From positions 30,122-94,121 of the forward strand of contig JACKBV010000016.1 of assembly GCA_020634315.1 (NCBI GenBank): a stretch of DNA of 64,000 nucleotides, given 5' to 3'. This document shows, piece by piece, positions 39,025 to 47,695 of this stretch. This DNA comes from Ardenticatenaceae bacterium. Lineage in GTDB: Bacteria; Chloroflexota; Anaerolineae; Promineifilales; Promineifilaceae. The translations under genes and the position numbers were made by a program. The stretch's first letter is position 1, and each line of letters opens with the position of its first letter. The notes beneath the pieces were generated by a model. It saw only the letters and a list, made by a program, of their open reading frames with translations. It ran no database searches and was not told the origin of the DNA.

Positions 39025-39789
39025 ATGACGGTACATCTCTATCTATCTCTCATGCCCGAAGCTTTGATCGCTTCTATGCTTTCACCCGAAGATTTCGGAA
39101 CATACTATTCTGTTGGCACGACCAAAAAACAACATGGGCAAGCTATTTTTGTTGAGTTAGACCCTGGTTTTCGCCATGAGTTTTTCCGCATTGATGAAGG
39201 CGTTCAACGCTGTACGCCTCATGAGGATGGTTCACCCAAAAAATCTGTTTATATCTCTACCTATCGCGTCCTTGAACATGTGCCGCTCAATGCGATGGGT
39301 AAACTGTACCTGGTGACAGGATACGGTCAAACATTGGCGCTGGAGCAAAGCCACAATTACCCACAACACGACCTGCCTTTGTACATGTACCAAGAAATTG
39401 CTCCCGTCAATCCGTTGGTTGTCAGTTCATTAAGCCCGGTGAAATTTTACGATTTCATTATTAAAGATCCTGAGAGCATGATTCACTTACCGGCTGTTGC
39501 TTTCGTCGAATTGCAACTGGGTGATCTGGCATCTGACCCGGAACACGGCGCGGTTCGTGATTTGCCTTATCCGTATATTCATCATCTACGTGAATGCTTA
39601 ATGGATTTGCAAATGAAGGAAATTCATACCAAGATGGTCAATCGTGTGCAGTCCATCGAATTTCCGTTTCGGATGATTAACAGCGGCCTTTTCATTGGTA
39701 AACCGAGGCAGTTAAATTATTATCCGCTGCCGCCGCGCGAAGAACTGCGTAGTAAATATTATCGTTGGTGGCGTTCCGCTAACGTCTAA
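39025..39789 (+). CDS. Conserved-looking protein of unknown function
   Basis: I do not recognise this 254-residue protein. It has no membrane segment or signal peptide. Notable stretches are MTVHLYLSLMPEALIASMLS, GQAIFVELDPGFRHEFFRID and a basic, aromatic C-terminus ending KYYRWWRSANV. The gene has normal codon texture, an AAGGAGAG site and a strong terminator, so it is surely expressed. A 4-codon frame (ATG at 39014, stop overlapping the start ATG) sits between the ribosome-binding site and the gene and could couple translation. It lies alone between the two pyrophosphatase genes. Confidence 0.85.
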   Translation: MTVHLYLSLMPEALIASMLSPEDFGTYYSVGTTKKQHGQAIFVELDPGFRHEFFRIDEGVQRCTPHEDGSPKKSVYISTYRVLEHVPLNAMGKLYLVTGYGQTLALEQSHNYPQHDLPLYMYQEIAPVNPLVVSSLSPVKFYDFIIKDPESMIHLPAVAFVELQLGDLASDPEHGAVRDLPYPYIHHLRECLMDLQMKEIHTKMVNRVQSIEFPFRMINSGLFIGKPRQLNYYPLPPREELRSKYYRWWRSANV

Positions 39790-39821
39790 ACAATTGCTAT
39801 TCGGCAAAAACTGTTTATCAA

Positions 39822-39859
39822 CCGCCATCTGCAAATTTTTGCGATGGCGGTTTTGTTTT
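39822..39859 (+). terminator. Intrinsic terminator of the 39025 gene
   Basis: CCGCCATC (39822-39829) and GATGGCGG (39843-39850) form an 8-bp stem followed by TTTTGTTTT. It lies 33 bases after the stop codon. Confidence 0.92.
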
Positions 39860-39963
39860 GTGTGCTGGAACCGTTGCAAATGGTCAATGCCGCGTACAAA
39901 TGGTGCGCTTACTCCAGAGAAAGTTTATTTTGCCTCTTGATCAATGACACATTGCATATAAAA

Positions 39964-40146
39964 TGGGTGACATCCGTCACTTTCCGCTGACTACCCACCG
40001 TGGTCACAATTAGGTGAATGCTCATGACAATTGGCAAAGGCACCTGTAAACGAAAATGGGGATGTTTATGTCTACCATAATCACCCACTTTAGTAGAAGG
40101 CTTTTTAGCACGCAACGCACTCACTGTGCCTGCGTGCTTTTTTGTT
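39964..40146 (+). ncRNA. Candidate structured small RNA ending in a terminator
   Basis: No convincing gene lies in 39860-40146. TGGGTGA (39964-39970) can pair with TCACCCA (40081-40087), enclosing shorter hairpins (GTGAC/GTCAC, CCAC/GTGG, AGGTG/CACCT). Then comes a clear intrinsic terminator, AGCACGCA/TGCGTGCT (40107-40138), with a U-run. A TTGATC...TATAAA pair just upstream could start it, though spacing is short. A 71-codon frame on the other strand is an alternative reading. Confidence 0.35.
40107..40146 (+). terminator. Intrinsic terminator with no obvious gene upstream
   Basis: AGCACGCA (40107-40114) pairs with TGCGTGCT (40131-40138), followed by TTTTTGTTT. Because the 39025 gene already has its own terminator, this one implies another transcript starting after about 39860. 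Confidence 0.8.
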
Positions 40147-40562
40147 TATGGGGCATTTGTCAAGCAGTGCAAGCTATTATCTATCCCACAAAATTGAAGA
40201 GAGGTCCCACATGAACAAGAAAGCAACCTTCCCCCCCTAACATTCATTCCTGGCAGCAAACACAAATCATGCGCCTCAGCCATGCACTACACACTGCATC
40301 ATTTCCGGCTCAATGCTGATATTTGTTGTGAGATAGTGTGTTGTTTGGTTTCTCGTTATTGGTTTGGAACGGCCGTATATGTGTTTGAACAATAAGTCGG
40401 GTAATGAGCCTCATTACCGGCTCGCTTCAGTCCCCACGCTGAGGTAAGCCAGGTAAGCGCATGACATTACCCTGGTGTTTTAATCGAAAACGGCCGTTTT
40501 CTCCACACTTGATCTAGATATAGACATAACGTGGTTTTGCGACAAGCAAGAGGAGTGAAACG
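40147..40562 (+). promoter_or_regulatory. Long structured region upstream of the K+-independent pyrophosphatase gene
   Basis: No gene is supported in these 416 bases. A ribosome-binding site and ATG near 40204-40211 open a frame of only nine codons that ends after a run of seven C's. Nearer the pyrophosphatase gene are the hairpins GGTAATGA/TCATTACC (40400-40418) and CCAGGTAA with TTACCCTGG (about 40450-40477), and the palindrome GAAAACGGCCGTTTTC near 40490. They suggest a structured leader. Confidence 0.4.
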
Positions 40563-42899
40563 ATGAATTCGATGGATTTGACCACATTCGAGACCACCGC
40601 CGTTTGGGCTGTACTCGGTATTGCCATTCTCGGTCTCATTTATGCCATTTTCCTAAGACGTCAGATTTTGCATGAAGACAAAGGCACCAAAGAAATGCAG
40701 GAGGTATGGGAAGCCATCCGTCAGGGCGCAGACGCCTATTTAACACGGCAGCTGCGTACCATTCTGCCATTTATCCTTCTTTTAACCGTGGCGCTGTTCT
40801 TAAGCGTCTACATTGTCCCCCCCAGCCCCGAAGCAATGGAACGATTTGAACAATATAGCGAGAGCACCATCCGCTTAATTGTCGGCATTGGTCGTGCCAT
40901 CGCCTTTGTGATGGGGGCCAGCTTCTCCCTGAGCGTCGGCCAGATCGGCATGCGCATGGCCGTACAAGGGAATGTGCGCGTCGCGGCCGCATCACGCCGC
41001 AGCTTTAGCGACGCCCTGCGCATCGCCTACCGCGCCGGAACAATCACCGGCATGCTCACCGACGGGCTGGGGCTGTTTGGCGGCACCATCATCTTCATTT
41101 ACTTTGGCAAAGCAGCGCCAGATGCCCTGCTCGGATTTGGGTTTGGCGGCACGCTGTTGGCCCTGTTCATGCGCGTAGGCGGCGGCATTTACACAAAAGC
41201 GGCCGATGTCGGCGCAGATTTGGTCGGGAAAGTCGAGCAAGACCTGGAGGAAGATGACCCGCGCAATGCGGCCGTCGTCGCAGACCTGGTAGGCGATAAC
41301 GTCGGCGACTGCGCCGGGATGGCTGCGGACATTTTCGAGTCATACGAAGTCACCATTGTCTCTGGCTTGATTTTAGGGCTGGCGTTAACCGCCATGACCG
41401 GGCACATTGAGTGGATTTTGTATCCATTGCTGGTGCGCGGTATTGGCGTACTGGCGTCTATGGTTGGCACATATCTCGTCAAAGGACAATCTGAAGAAAG
41501 CGGCGACGCCATGAAAGCGATTTTCCAGGGCTTTCTCACGTCGGCGGCCATTTCGGTGGTGTTGTTTGGCATTGTCGCCGCTGTCTACATGCGTGATGTC
41601 CCCGGCGGCTGGTGGCGGCCGTTTCTGAGTACGGCCGTTGGCGTAGGGTTAGCCATTCTCATTGACCGCCTCACCGACTACTTCACCGGTACGCATGGCA
41701 AACCGGTACAAGAGATTCGCGAAAGCACCAGCAGTGGCCCAGCGACGACGATTTTGTCGGGGTTAGGGGTTGGCTATGAATCGAGTGTCTGGTCAGTGGT
41801 TGTCATTGCGCTGACCATTGGCGCGGCCATCCTCATCTACGTTGGGATGCCGGTGCAGCAGTTTGTGAATAACGGCAGCGCCCTCTCCGTCGGTGCGGCA
41901 CAGGTGGCATTTGTGCTTTATGGCATAGCGATGACCGGCATTGGCATGTTGACGCTGACCGGCAACAATGTGGCGATGGACTCCTTTGGCCCCATTGCTG
42001 ACAATGCCAATGGGATTGGCGAAATGGCCGGGTTGGATGGCAACGCCCGCCAAATTATGGCTGACCTGGACGCAGTAGGGAATACGACGAAAGCCATCAC
42101 CAAAGGGATCGCGATTGGCTCGGCGGTGATAGCGGCCGTTTCCCTTTTTGGCAGTTTCATCACAGATGTCAGCAAAATTGACCCGATGGCCTTGGCATCC
42201 GGCATTCGCGTCTCTGAGCCGGTCGTCTTTGTCGGGCTGCTGTTAGGGGGCGCACTGCCCTGGCTCTTCTCCTCGCTGGCAATTAAGGCGGTCAGCCGTG
42301 CTGCCGGGCAGATGGTGGACGAAGTGCGGCGGCAGTTCAAAATCCCTGGCATTCTAGAAGGAACACGCAAACCAGACTACAAACAAGCCGTGACTATCTC
42401 CACCATTGCCGCGCAAAAAGATTTGGTGAATCTGGCAATTGTCGCCATTGTGACGCCGATTGTCGTTGGGCTGCTGCTCAATGTAGAAGCATTGGGCGGT
42501 TTCCAGGCTGGCATCATCCTTTCCGGGCAGCTGCTGGCTGTGTTTATGTCAAATGCAGGCGGTGCCTGGGATAATGCCAAGAAGACCATTGAAGATGAAG
42601 TGCGCAATCCGGCCGCCAATTTGGGCAAGGGGTCAGAGCGACACAAGGCAAGCGTGGTCGGTGACACGGTTGGCGATCCATTAAAGGATACGGCCGGTCC
42701 GGCATTGAATCCGATGATCAAGGTTGTGAATCTGGTTAGCCTGATCATTGCGCCGATCATTGTGCAGTACCAGACGTTGAACTTTGGCGTTGTCCTCACA
42801 GTTGTGGTGTTGATCGCGGCACTGGGCTGGGCAATTGTCCGCTCGAAGAAAGATGCGGAACCGGTGAAAACGCCGATAGCGGCCATTTCTGGCGATTAA
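40563..42899 (+). CDS. hppA: Membrane-bound proton-pumping pyrophosphatase, K+-independent type
   Basis: A second pyrophosphatase, 778 residues, clearly a different class from the one at 36446-38749. GNTTKAITKG carries the lysine that replaces the K+ ion. DVGADLVGKVEQDLEEDDPR, GDNVGDCAGMAADIFESYEV and GDTVGDPLKDTAGP supply the substrate-binding aspartates and lysines. K+-independent enzymes characterised so far pump protons. The ATG follows GAGGAGTG. About 16 transmembrane helices are expected for the family. Confidence 0.96.
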   Translation: MNSMDLTTFETTAVWAVLGIAILGLIYAIFLRRQILHEDKGTKEMQEVWEAIRQGADAYLTRQLRTILPFILLLTVALFLSVYIVPPSPEAMERFEQYSESTIRLIVGIGRAIAFVMGASFSLSVGQIGMRMAVQGNVRVAAASRRSFSDALRIAYRAGTITGMLTDGLGLFGGTIIFIYFGKAAPDALLGFGFGGTLLALFMRVGGGIYTKAADVGADLVGKVEQDLEEDDPRNAAVVADLVGDNVGDCAGMAADIFESYEVTIVSGLILGLALTAMTGHIEWILYPLLVRGIGVLASMVGTYLVKGQSEESGDAMKAIFQGFLTSAAISVVLFGIVAAVYMRDVPGGWWRPFLSTAVGVGLAILIDRLTDYFTGTHGKPVQEIRESTSSGPATTILSGLGVGYESSVWSVVVIALTIGAAILIYVGMPVQQFVNNGSALSVGAAQVAFVLYGIAMTGIGMLTLTGNNVAMDSFGPIADNANGIGEMAGLDGNARQIMADLDAVGNTTKAITKGIAIGSAVIAAVSLFGSFITDVSKIDPMALASGIRVSEPVVFVGLLLGGALPWLFSSLAIKAVSRAAGQMVDEVRRQFKIPGILEGTRKPDYKQAVTISTIAAQKDLVNLAIVAIVTPIVVGLLLNVEALGGFQAGIILSGQLLAVFMSNAGGAWDNAKKTIEDEVRNPAANLGKGSERHKASVVGDTVGDPLKDTAGPALNPMIKVVNLVSLIIAPIIVQYQTLNFGVVLTVVVLIAALGWAIVRSKKDAEPVKTPIAAISGD

Positions 42900-43052
42900 T
42901 TTACGCCAGTTTGCAAGTGAAATTTATTTCCTTGCGAACGCACAAACCATTCTCCTTATGGGCAACAGGGTCAGTTTGTAAAAACTGGCCCTGTTGTTAT
43001 GAGCGCAAGATACGGGTGGAATGGACGACTGGATTGGCGTACACTGCACAAT

Positions 43053-43916
43053 ATGAATGACACGATTTCTTCCCAACAAATGCAAGATTATGAGCGTATT
43101 GAGCAGGCGATTCAATTTCTGGAGGCGAATTTCCGTGATCATCCCAGCCTGGAGGAAATTGCCGCCAGTGTGAACTTGAGTCAATACCATTTTCAACGGC
43201 TGTTTAAGCGCTGGGCGGGCATTTCGCCATCGCAGTTTATGCAATACTTGACGATTGAATATGCGAAGGAACAACTGCAAACGGCCGCAAGCGTGCTGAA
43301 CACGGCTTTAGAGGCGGGGTTATCTGGGCCAGGGCGGCTGCATGATTTGTTTGTGACGTTTACGGCCGTTTCCCCCGGTGAATTCAAACAACAAGGAGCA
43401 GGGCTGGTCATTGCCTACGGCTTCCACCCCACCCCCTTCGGCGACTGCCTGCTGGCGCAAACAGAGCGCGGAATTTGTGCGCTGCGGTTTGTGGCTGCGG
43501 CAGAAGAGGAAGCCGCGCTGGCGGCTCTACAACAAGAATGGCAGGCAGCCAGCTTTGTGGAAGATGTCGCCGCAACGGCCGTAACGGCGCGGCACATTTT
43601 TAGTAATGAGGCATGGGATGGGGAACGGCCGTTTCACCTTCTTCTGCGTGGCACAAACTTCCAAATACAAGTGTGGCAAGCGCTGCTCTCAATTCCCGCC
43701 GGAGCAATGGTCTCCTATCAAGATGTGGCGCAAATGGTGGGCAAGCCAACAGCAACACGCGCCGTCGCCAGCGCCATCGCCCACAACCCCATTGGCTATC
43801 TGATCCCCTGCCACCGCGTGATCAGCAAAGTGGGACAAACCCACCAATACCGCTGGGGCAGCGCACGCAAAAAGGCGATTTTAGGCTGGGAAGCGGCCCA
43901 ATACGCAGCAACCTGA
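43053..43916 (+). CDS. AraC-type HTH / O6-alkylguanine-DNA methyltransferase fusion (Ada-like)
   Basis: Predicted suicide repair protein that takes an alkyl group from guanine, joined to a DNA-binding domain. From MNDTISSQQMQDYERIEQAI residues ~1-100 form an AraC HTH (HPSLEEIAASVNLSQYHFQR). The methyltransferase domain ends with the active site IGYLIPCHRVISKVG, in which the cysteine accepts the alkyl group. The N-terminal phosphotriester-repair domain of E. coli Ada is absent. An in-frame ATG 18 codons earlier is less likely. No clear ribosome-binding site was found, so the start is uncertain. Confidence 0.92.
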   Translation: MNDTISSQQMQDYERIEQAIQFLEANFRDHPSLEEIAASVNLSQYHFQRLFKRWAGISPSQFMQYLTIEYAKEQLQTAASVLNTALEAGLSGPGRLHDLFVTFTAVSPGEFKQQGAGLVIAYGFHPTPFGDCLLAQTERGICALRFVAAAEEEAALAALQQEWQAASFVEDVAATAVTARHIFSNEAWDGERPFHLLLRGTNFQIQVWQALLSIPAGAMVSYQDVAQMVGKPTATRAVASAIAHNPIGYLIPCHRVISKVGQTHQYRWGSARKKAILGWEAAQYAAT

Positions 43917-43951
43917 TTGTGACCAGCAGGCAAATGTGTGCATCGGTTCCG

Positions 43952-45778
43952 TTACGGCCGTTTCCCCTGAATAAACGCCAACGGCTCCACATAATGCTTT
44001 TCCACATCTTCCCGCTTCGTGCCCGGCCAATGGCCCGGCTCCGTTTGCAGCACATCGGTCGGTGAAATGTCAAAATGTAGATGGTAATTGCCACCGCTGC
44101 CGCCGCTCATGCCCACCACGCAAATCTGCTGCCCACGCGTCACGCGGTCGCCTACTTTTACGCGCATATTTTCCACATGGGCATAGCGCGAGTAAACCAC
44201 AGTGCCATCTGGCAGCGGATCATGCTTGATGATGATGATATTGCGCCAATAATCGCCAACACGCCCGGCCCAGGTGACAACGCCGGAGGCAATGGCATAG
44301 ACGCCTGCGCCGCGATCCATATTCCACCGTGGATAATTTAAGTTGAGATCGGCGCCGGTGTGGTAAGCCGTGCTGCCCGCGCTGTCCTGGTAGCGGTTCA
44401 AGTAGCCGTTGGCGTCTTGCCACTGCCCCGGCCACAACTTGCTGCTGCGCCGCTCTGTCTCTGTGCCGATAGGCGCATCGAAGCCATCGGCGAGAGGGGT
44501 GGCAGGGTCGGGAGTAACGGCCGTTAACGGCCGCCACCGAATCGCCGAAAAAGCCATCCGCCGCACCGAGCGGTCAATCGAATAATCAACCAGATTGACA
44601 CGGCCGTCATCCTTGCGCGTCGGGTCCAGATCAAACACGCCAAGCTGTGCCCACTCGTTGTAATGGATAGATTGATCAAGCGCGATTTTGCGCTCGACGC
44701 GACGGCCGTTTTCATACGTCACCACGTAATACAACACCGCCTGCGCCTCGGCATACTTATTGGGCACAAACACTTCAACGGCATAACGTCCTTTTTGCGG
44801 CAATTGCGGCTTATAACTGGCATAAGCCTGCTGCGGATTAGCTTGCGGCTTATATTTCACCAGCCAGCCATTCATGTCCTGAAACGTGTACCAACGCTGC
44901 CCACTGACATACATACCATCGCTGTAATCGGGATCGCCCGGACGAATAATGACCGTTTCTCCCGGTTCCGGCTCACCGCCGCCACTGCTGCCACCCGGCT
45001 CTGGCGTCAACGTGATGGCGCTAATGGCATTGAACTCCACCGCGCCCATCGTTCCCAGGCGAAAATAGGAAACGCCGCCCGCGCCATGCTGCTGCATGGC
45101 AATCTCTGCCCCGCGCCGCAAATCGTTGGAACTAACGCCGCCATAGGCTTGCAGCATCGGGTAAATGGGCTTATTCATGGTGCGGCAAACAGTGAAGGCA
45201 TCGGCCAGCGCCACATCAATTGTTTTGCCAAAATCCTTGTGATACACCATCGGATGCAAGCTGCCGACATAAGGCAGCCATTGATCGGCAAAAATATGCT
45301 TGGGATGCTGGCCGCGTGCGTCAAAATTAAGGCCAAGGTGAAAATCACGCGGGACACCGAGGCGAATACGCTGGATGAGATGCCGCGCATCGCCAGCGCC
45401 ACCGCTAAAATATTTGGGGCCATCTTCCACATCAAGCAGCATCGACTGCACGCCATCTACCTGACAGGTGGCAATTACACGCTCTGCCTCCCCGGCAATG
45501 TCGATCCCTTTTAACACGCACCAGGCGTGAAACTCCAAGCCATGTTCAGCCAAAACAGCAATCCAGCGGGCAATATCGGCCGCGCCATTGATTGCCATCT
45601 GCGGCTTTTTGTCAAACTGTCCCTGCCAGGCATCTCCGTCTGACGTTTTCACGTACACGGCCTTGGCATTGGGCGCCCAACGGCGAATGGTTGCCGCCAG
45701 CTCGGCAATGCTGTTCTCGCTTACCGATTGCCCAGACCAATAAATCAGGCCAATTTTGCCATCGTATGGGGTTGTCAT
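43952..45778 (-). CDS. Glycoside-hydrolase-like / golvesin-like / M23 peptidase fusion
   Basis: A 608-residue three-part protein. Residues ~1-265 look like a TIM-barrel hydrolase (KIGLIYWSGQSVSENSIAEL, then SMLLDVEDGPKYF, which may hold the acidic residues). A glycine/proline linker follows. Residues ~285-430 (QRWYTFQDMNGWLVKY and GRYAVEVFVPNKYAEAQAV) resemble the golvesin carbohydrate-binding fold. The C-terminus is an M23 metallopeptidase with zinc ligands in YHTGADLNLN and NYHLHFDISP. No signal peptide is evident. It may act on cell wall after non-classical export or as part of a phage-tail-like machine. GGAG lies seven bases before the ATG. Confidence 0.8.
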   Translation of the reverse strand: MTTPYDGKIGLIYWSGQSVSENSIAELAATIRRWAPNAKAVYVKTSDGDAWQGQFDKKPQMAINGAADIARWIAVLAEHGLEFHAWCVLKGIDIAGEAERVIATCQVDGVQSMLLDVEDGPKYFSGGAGDARHLIQRIRLGVPRDFHLGLNFDARGQHPKHIFADQWLPYVGSLHPMVYHKDFGKTIDVALADAFTVCRTMNKPIYPMLQAYGGVSSNDLRRGAEIAMQQHGAGGVSYFRLGTMGAVEFNAISAITLTPEPGGSSGGGEPEPGETVIIRPGDPDYSDGMYVSGQRWYTFQDMNGWLVKYKPQANPQQAYASYKPQLPQKGRYAVEVFVPNKYAEAQAVLYYVVTYENGRRVERKIALDQSIHYNEWAQLGVFDLDPTRKDDGRVNLVDYSIDRSVRRMAFSAIRWRPLTAVTPDPATPLADGFDAPIGTETERRSSKLWPGQWQDANGYLNRYQDSAGSTAYHTGADLNLNYPRWNMDRGAGVYAIASGVVTWAGRVGDYWRNIIIIKHDPLPDGTVVYSRYAHVENMRVKVGDRVTRGQQICVVGMSGGSGGNYHLHFDISPTDVLQTEPGHWPGTKREDVEKHYVEPLAFIQGKRP

Positions 45779-45792
45779 GGTACTTCTCCGTT

Positions 45793-45980
45793 GATCGGTG
45801 GTCGGTGGTCGGTGGTCGGTGGTCGGTGGTCGGTGGTCGGTAATCGGTGGTCGGTAATCAGTTCACCGCTTACCGTTTACCGCTTACCGCTTACCGTTTA
45901 CCGTTTACCGCTTACCGCTTACCGTTTACCGCTTACCGCTTACCGCTTACCGCTTACCGCTTACTGATCGCCGCTTACCG
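45793..45980. repeat. Large 7-nt tandem repeat array with two orientations
   Basis: From 45793 to about 45860 the plus strand repeats TCGGTGG/TCGGTAA heptamers. From about 45861 to 45975 it repeats CTTACCG/TTTACCG heptamers (about 16 units), the inverse orientation, so the halves can pair. On the minus strand the stop codon of the upstream gene (TAA at 45961-45963) is itself inside the array. The M23 gene starts 15 bases beyond the far end. Confidence 0.9.
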
Positions 45981-47634
45981 ACACATCAAGCAGCAGACCC
46001 AATTGTGCGGTTGCTTCACGAAACTGCTCCCATTGGTCGCGGCGAATGGCAACGGCCAGCTCGCCGAGGCGCTCGCCGATGAAATCGCGTGTTTTGGGGT
46101 TGTGCGCCAGGGTGTCGAGGATGGCGGCATCGCGCACGCGCAACACAACGGCCGTTTCCAGCCGCCCCTCCACCCCATTTTGCGCCCACCGCTCGATGGC
46201 GCGTTTGACGCTGGCCGGTAACGGCCGTCCACTCCCCTTCTCCAAAAATTGCAGCACCCGATCCGCCGCAATGCCCTGCTCCTGCGCCAACGCCAGTGAC
46301 GCCGGCGTCAGGCGATACAGATACGGCTTCCCGGCCAAATACGGCTCCGCCTCACTGATGCGTGCCGTTTGAAAACGTTGGTAACGATCCCCATTAAAGG
46401 GAACAAGAATAGAGGCATCGGCCTGCACCACCAGGGGAACCGGCACATCCTGCGCCCGCACCGGCTCATTCTCCAGCCAGGCCACCGCCCGCGCCGTCAG
46501 GCGATACACGGCCACATCTTCGGCCGTGTAGCCAACTTCCACCAGGCCGAGCCAGCGCATCGGCGCTTGCAGCAAATAATGCAGCAAGCGCCCTTCCACA
46601 TCATCCCAATGAACAAAGCCAGTGAGATACTGGTCGCTGGCTTCGTCGCGGATATACCAGGTGTCGTAATTGCCATCCGGGCGCTGGAAATCAGGTTCCG
46701 TCTCTTTAATGGTAGCGATCACATCGGCCACGATGTACCAATTTTCATCACGCGGCAGCGCGTCGAAGAGGGCGGTACGCGCCAACAGCGGATCGTTTTG
46801 CCACCCTTCTCCCTCGCAAATGAGGCCGGGCACGCGCCGCAGTTCGTTCCAATTGCTGCCGCTCCATGCTTCAGCCAATGCCCGCAGTTGGCTCTCGCGG
46901 CTTTCTTGCAGCCAGGAAACGGCCGTTCGTGCTGGCCGCAATCCCGTATCCCCCTGGCGCAGCATGCCCATCTCCTTCGCCAGGGTCAACAGCAGGGAGA
47001 GACGCGCCGAATCCGCTTCCATCAGCAAGGGAACGGCCGTTTTGCGCCATTCTCCTTGCAAACCGGTACGCTGCGCTTCGGCGAGCAAGGTGGTGAGGTC
47101 GTCAATGGCATTGGTAACGGCCGTTTCCATTTGTGGCGGCGTTTCCAGCGGGGCCAGCATCGGCATGGGCGCTTCTTTGATGACTTGGGGAACGGCCGTG
47201 CCCTGCCCAAACTGCGCCATCAATTCATCCGGCAAATAGTAATACTCAATCACGCCTTCGGCCGTGTCATCAAAGCCGCGAAACATAAACCCGCGATACC
47301 AAAGCGCCTCCGCCACATTTTCCGGCTCATACCATGGCTCTTCTCGTTCCAGGCGACCCGGCCCCATCTGGCGCACCTCGCCATACTGGCGGCTAAACGT
47401 CGCCACCGGCAGCCGCCCTCCGGCAGCGACCAGGGTTTGCATCGCCTCACCTTCCTCCGGTGGCAAATATTCAATTTCGGTTGGCAAATCGAGCGCGGCA
47501 AAACGGTCAGCCAACACTTTGGCACAGGCCAGCTTATCGCGCCCGGTCAAATCCATCTCCCACCACTCCCCAATGACGCGGAGAACGATGAGTTCATGTT
47601 CCATAAAGGCTTGTTCAAGTGTGTACATAGGCAT
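45961..47634 (-). CDS. Protein with XPB/Ssl2-like helicase-associated C-terminal domain, no helicase core
   Basis: 557 residues from MPMYTLEQAFM. The last ~150 (ADASILVPFNGDRYQRFQTA, YLYRLTPASLALAQEQGIA, then LQFLEKGSGRPLPASVKRAI) match the helicase-associated domain widespread in Actinobacteria and Chloroflexota. Upstream are winged-helix-like segments (GLVEVGYTAEDVAVYRLTAR). There are no Walker motifs, so it is not a helicase alone; DNA binding is plausible by inference. It contains several ETAV/TAV peptides encoded by ACGGCCGT octamers. Its last codons and stop fall inside the heptamer array. Confidence 0.75.
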   Translation of the reverse strand: MPMYTLEQAFMEHELIVLRVIGEWWEMDLTGRDKLACAKVLADRFAALDLPTEIEYLPPEEGEAMQTLVAAGGRLPVATFSRQYGEVRQMGPGRLEREEPWYEPENVAEALWYRGFMFRGFDDTAEGVIEYYYLPDELMAQFGQGTAVPQVIKEAPMPMLAPLETPPQMETAVTNAIDDLTTLLAEAQRTGLQGEWRKTAVPLLMEADSARLSLLLTLAKEMGMLRQGDTGLRPARTAVSWLQESRESQLRALAEAWSGSNWNELRRVPGLICEGEGWQNDPLLARTALFDALPRDENWYIVADVIATIKETEPDFQRPDGNYDTWYIRDEASDQYLTGFVHWDDVEGRLLHYLLQAPMRWLGLVEVGYTAEDVAVYRLTARAVAWLENEPVRAQDVPVPLVVQADASILVPFNGDRYQRFQTARISEAEPYLAGKPYLYRLTPASLALAQEQGIAADRVLQFLEKGSGRPLPASVKRAIERWAQNGVEGRLETAVVLRVRDAAILDTLAHNPKTRDFIGERLGELAVAIRRDQWEQFREATAQLGLLLDVSVSGDQ

Positions 47635-47695
47635 TTTGCAACAGTCAGAAAACAAATTTATCGTGACAGCTATATAGTCTTGTTTAGGATGAATC

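Noticed and set aside
39909..40124. 71-codon minus-strand protein in the pyrophosphatase spacer
   Set aside because: No ribosome-binding site, no recognised motif, and the strong terminator implies plus-strand transcription. It stays an alternative to the RNA candidate, not a supported gene.
45793..45980. CRISPR array
   Set aside because: Units are 7 bases with no spacers and no cas genes nearby.
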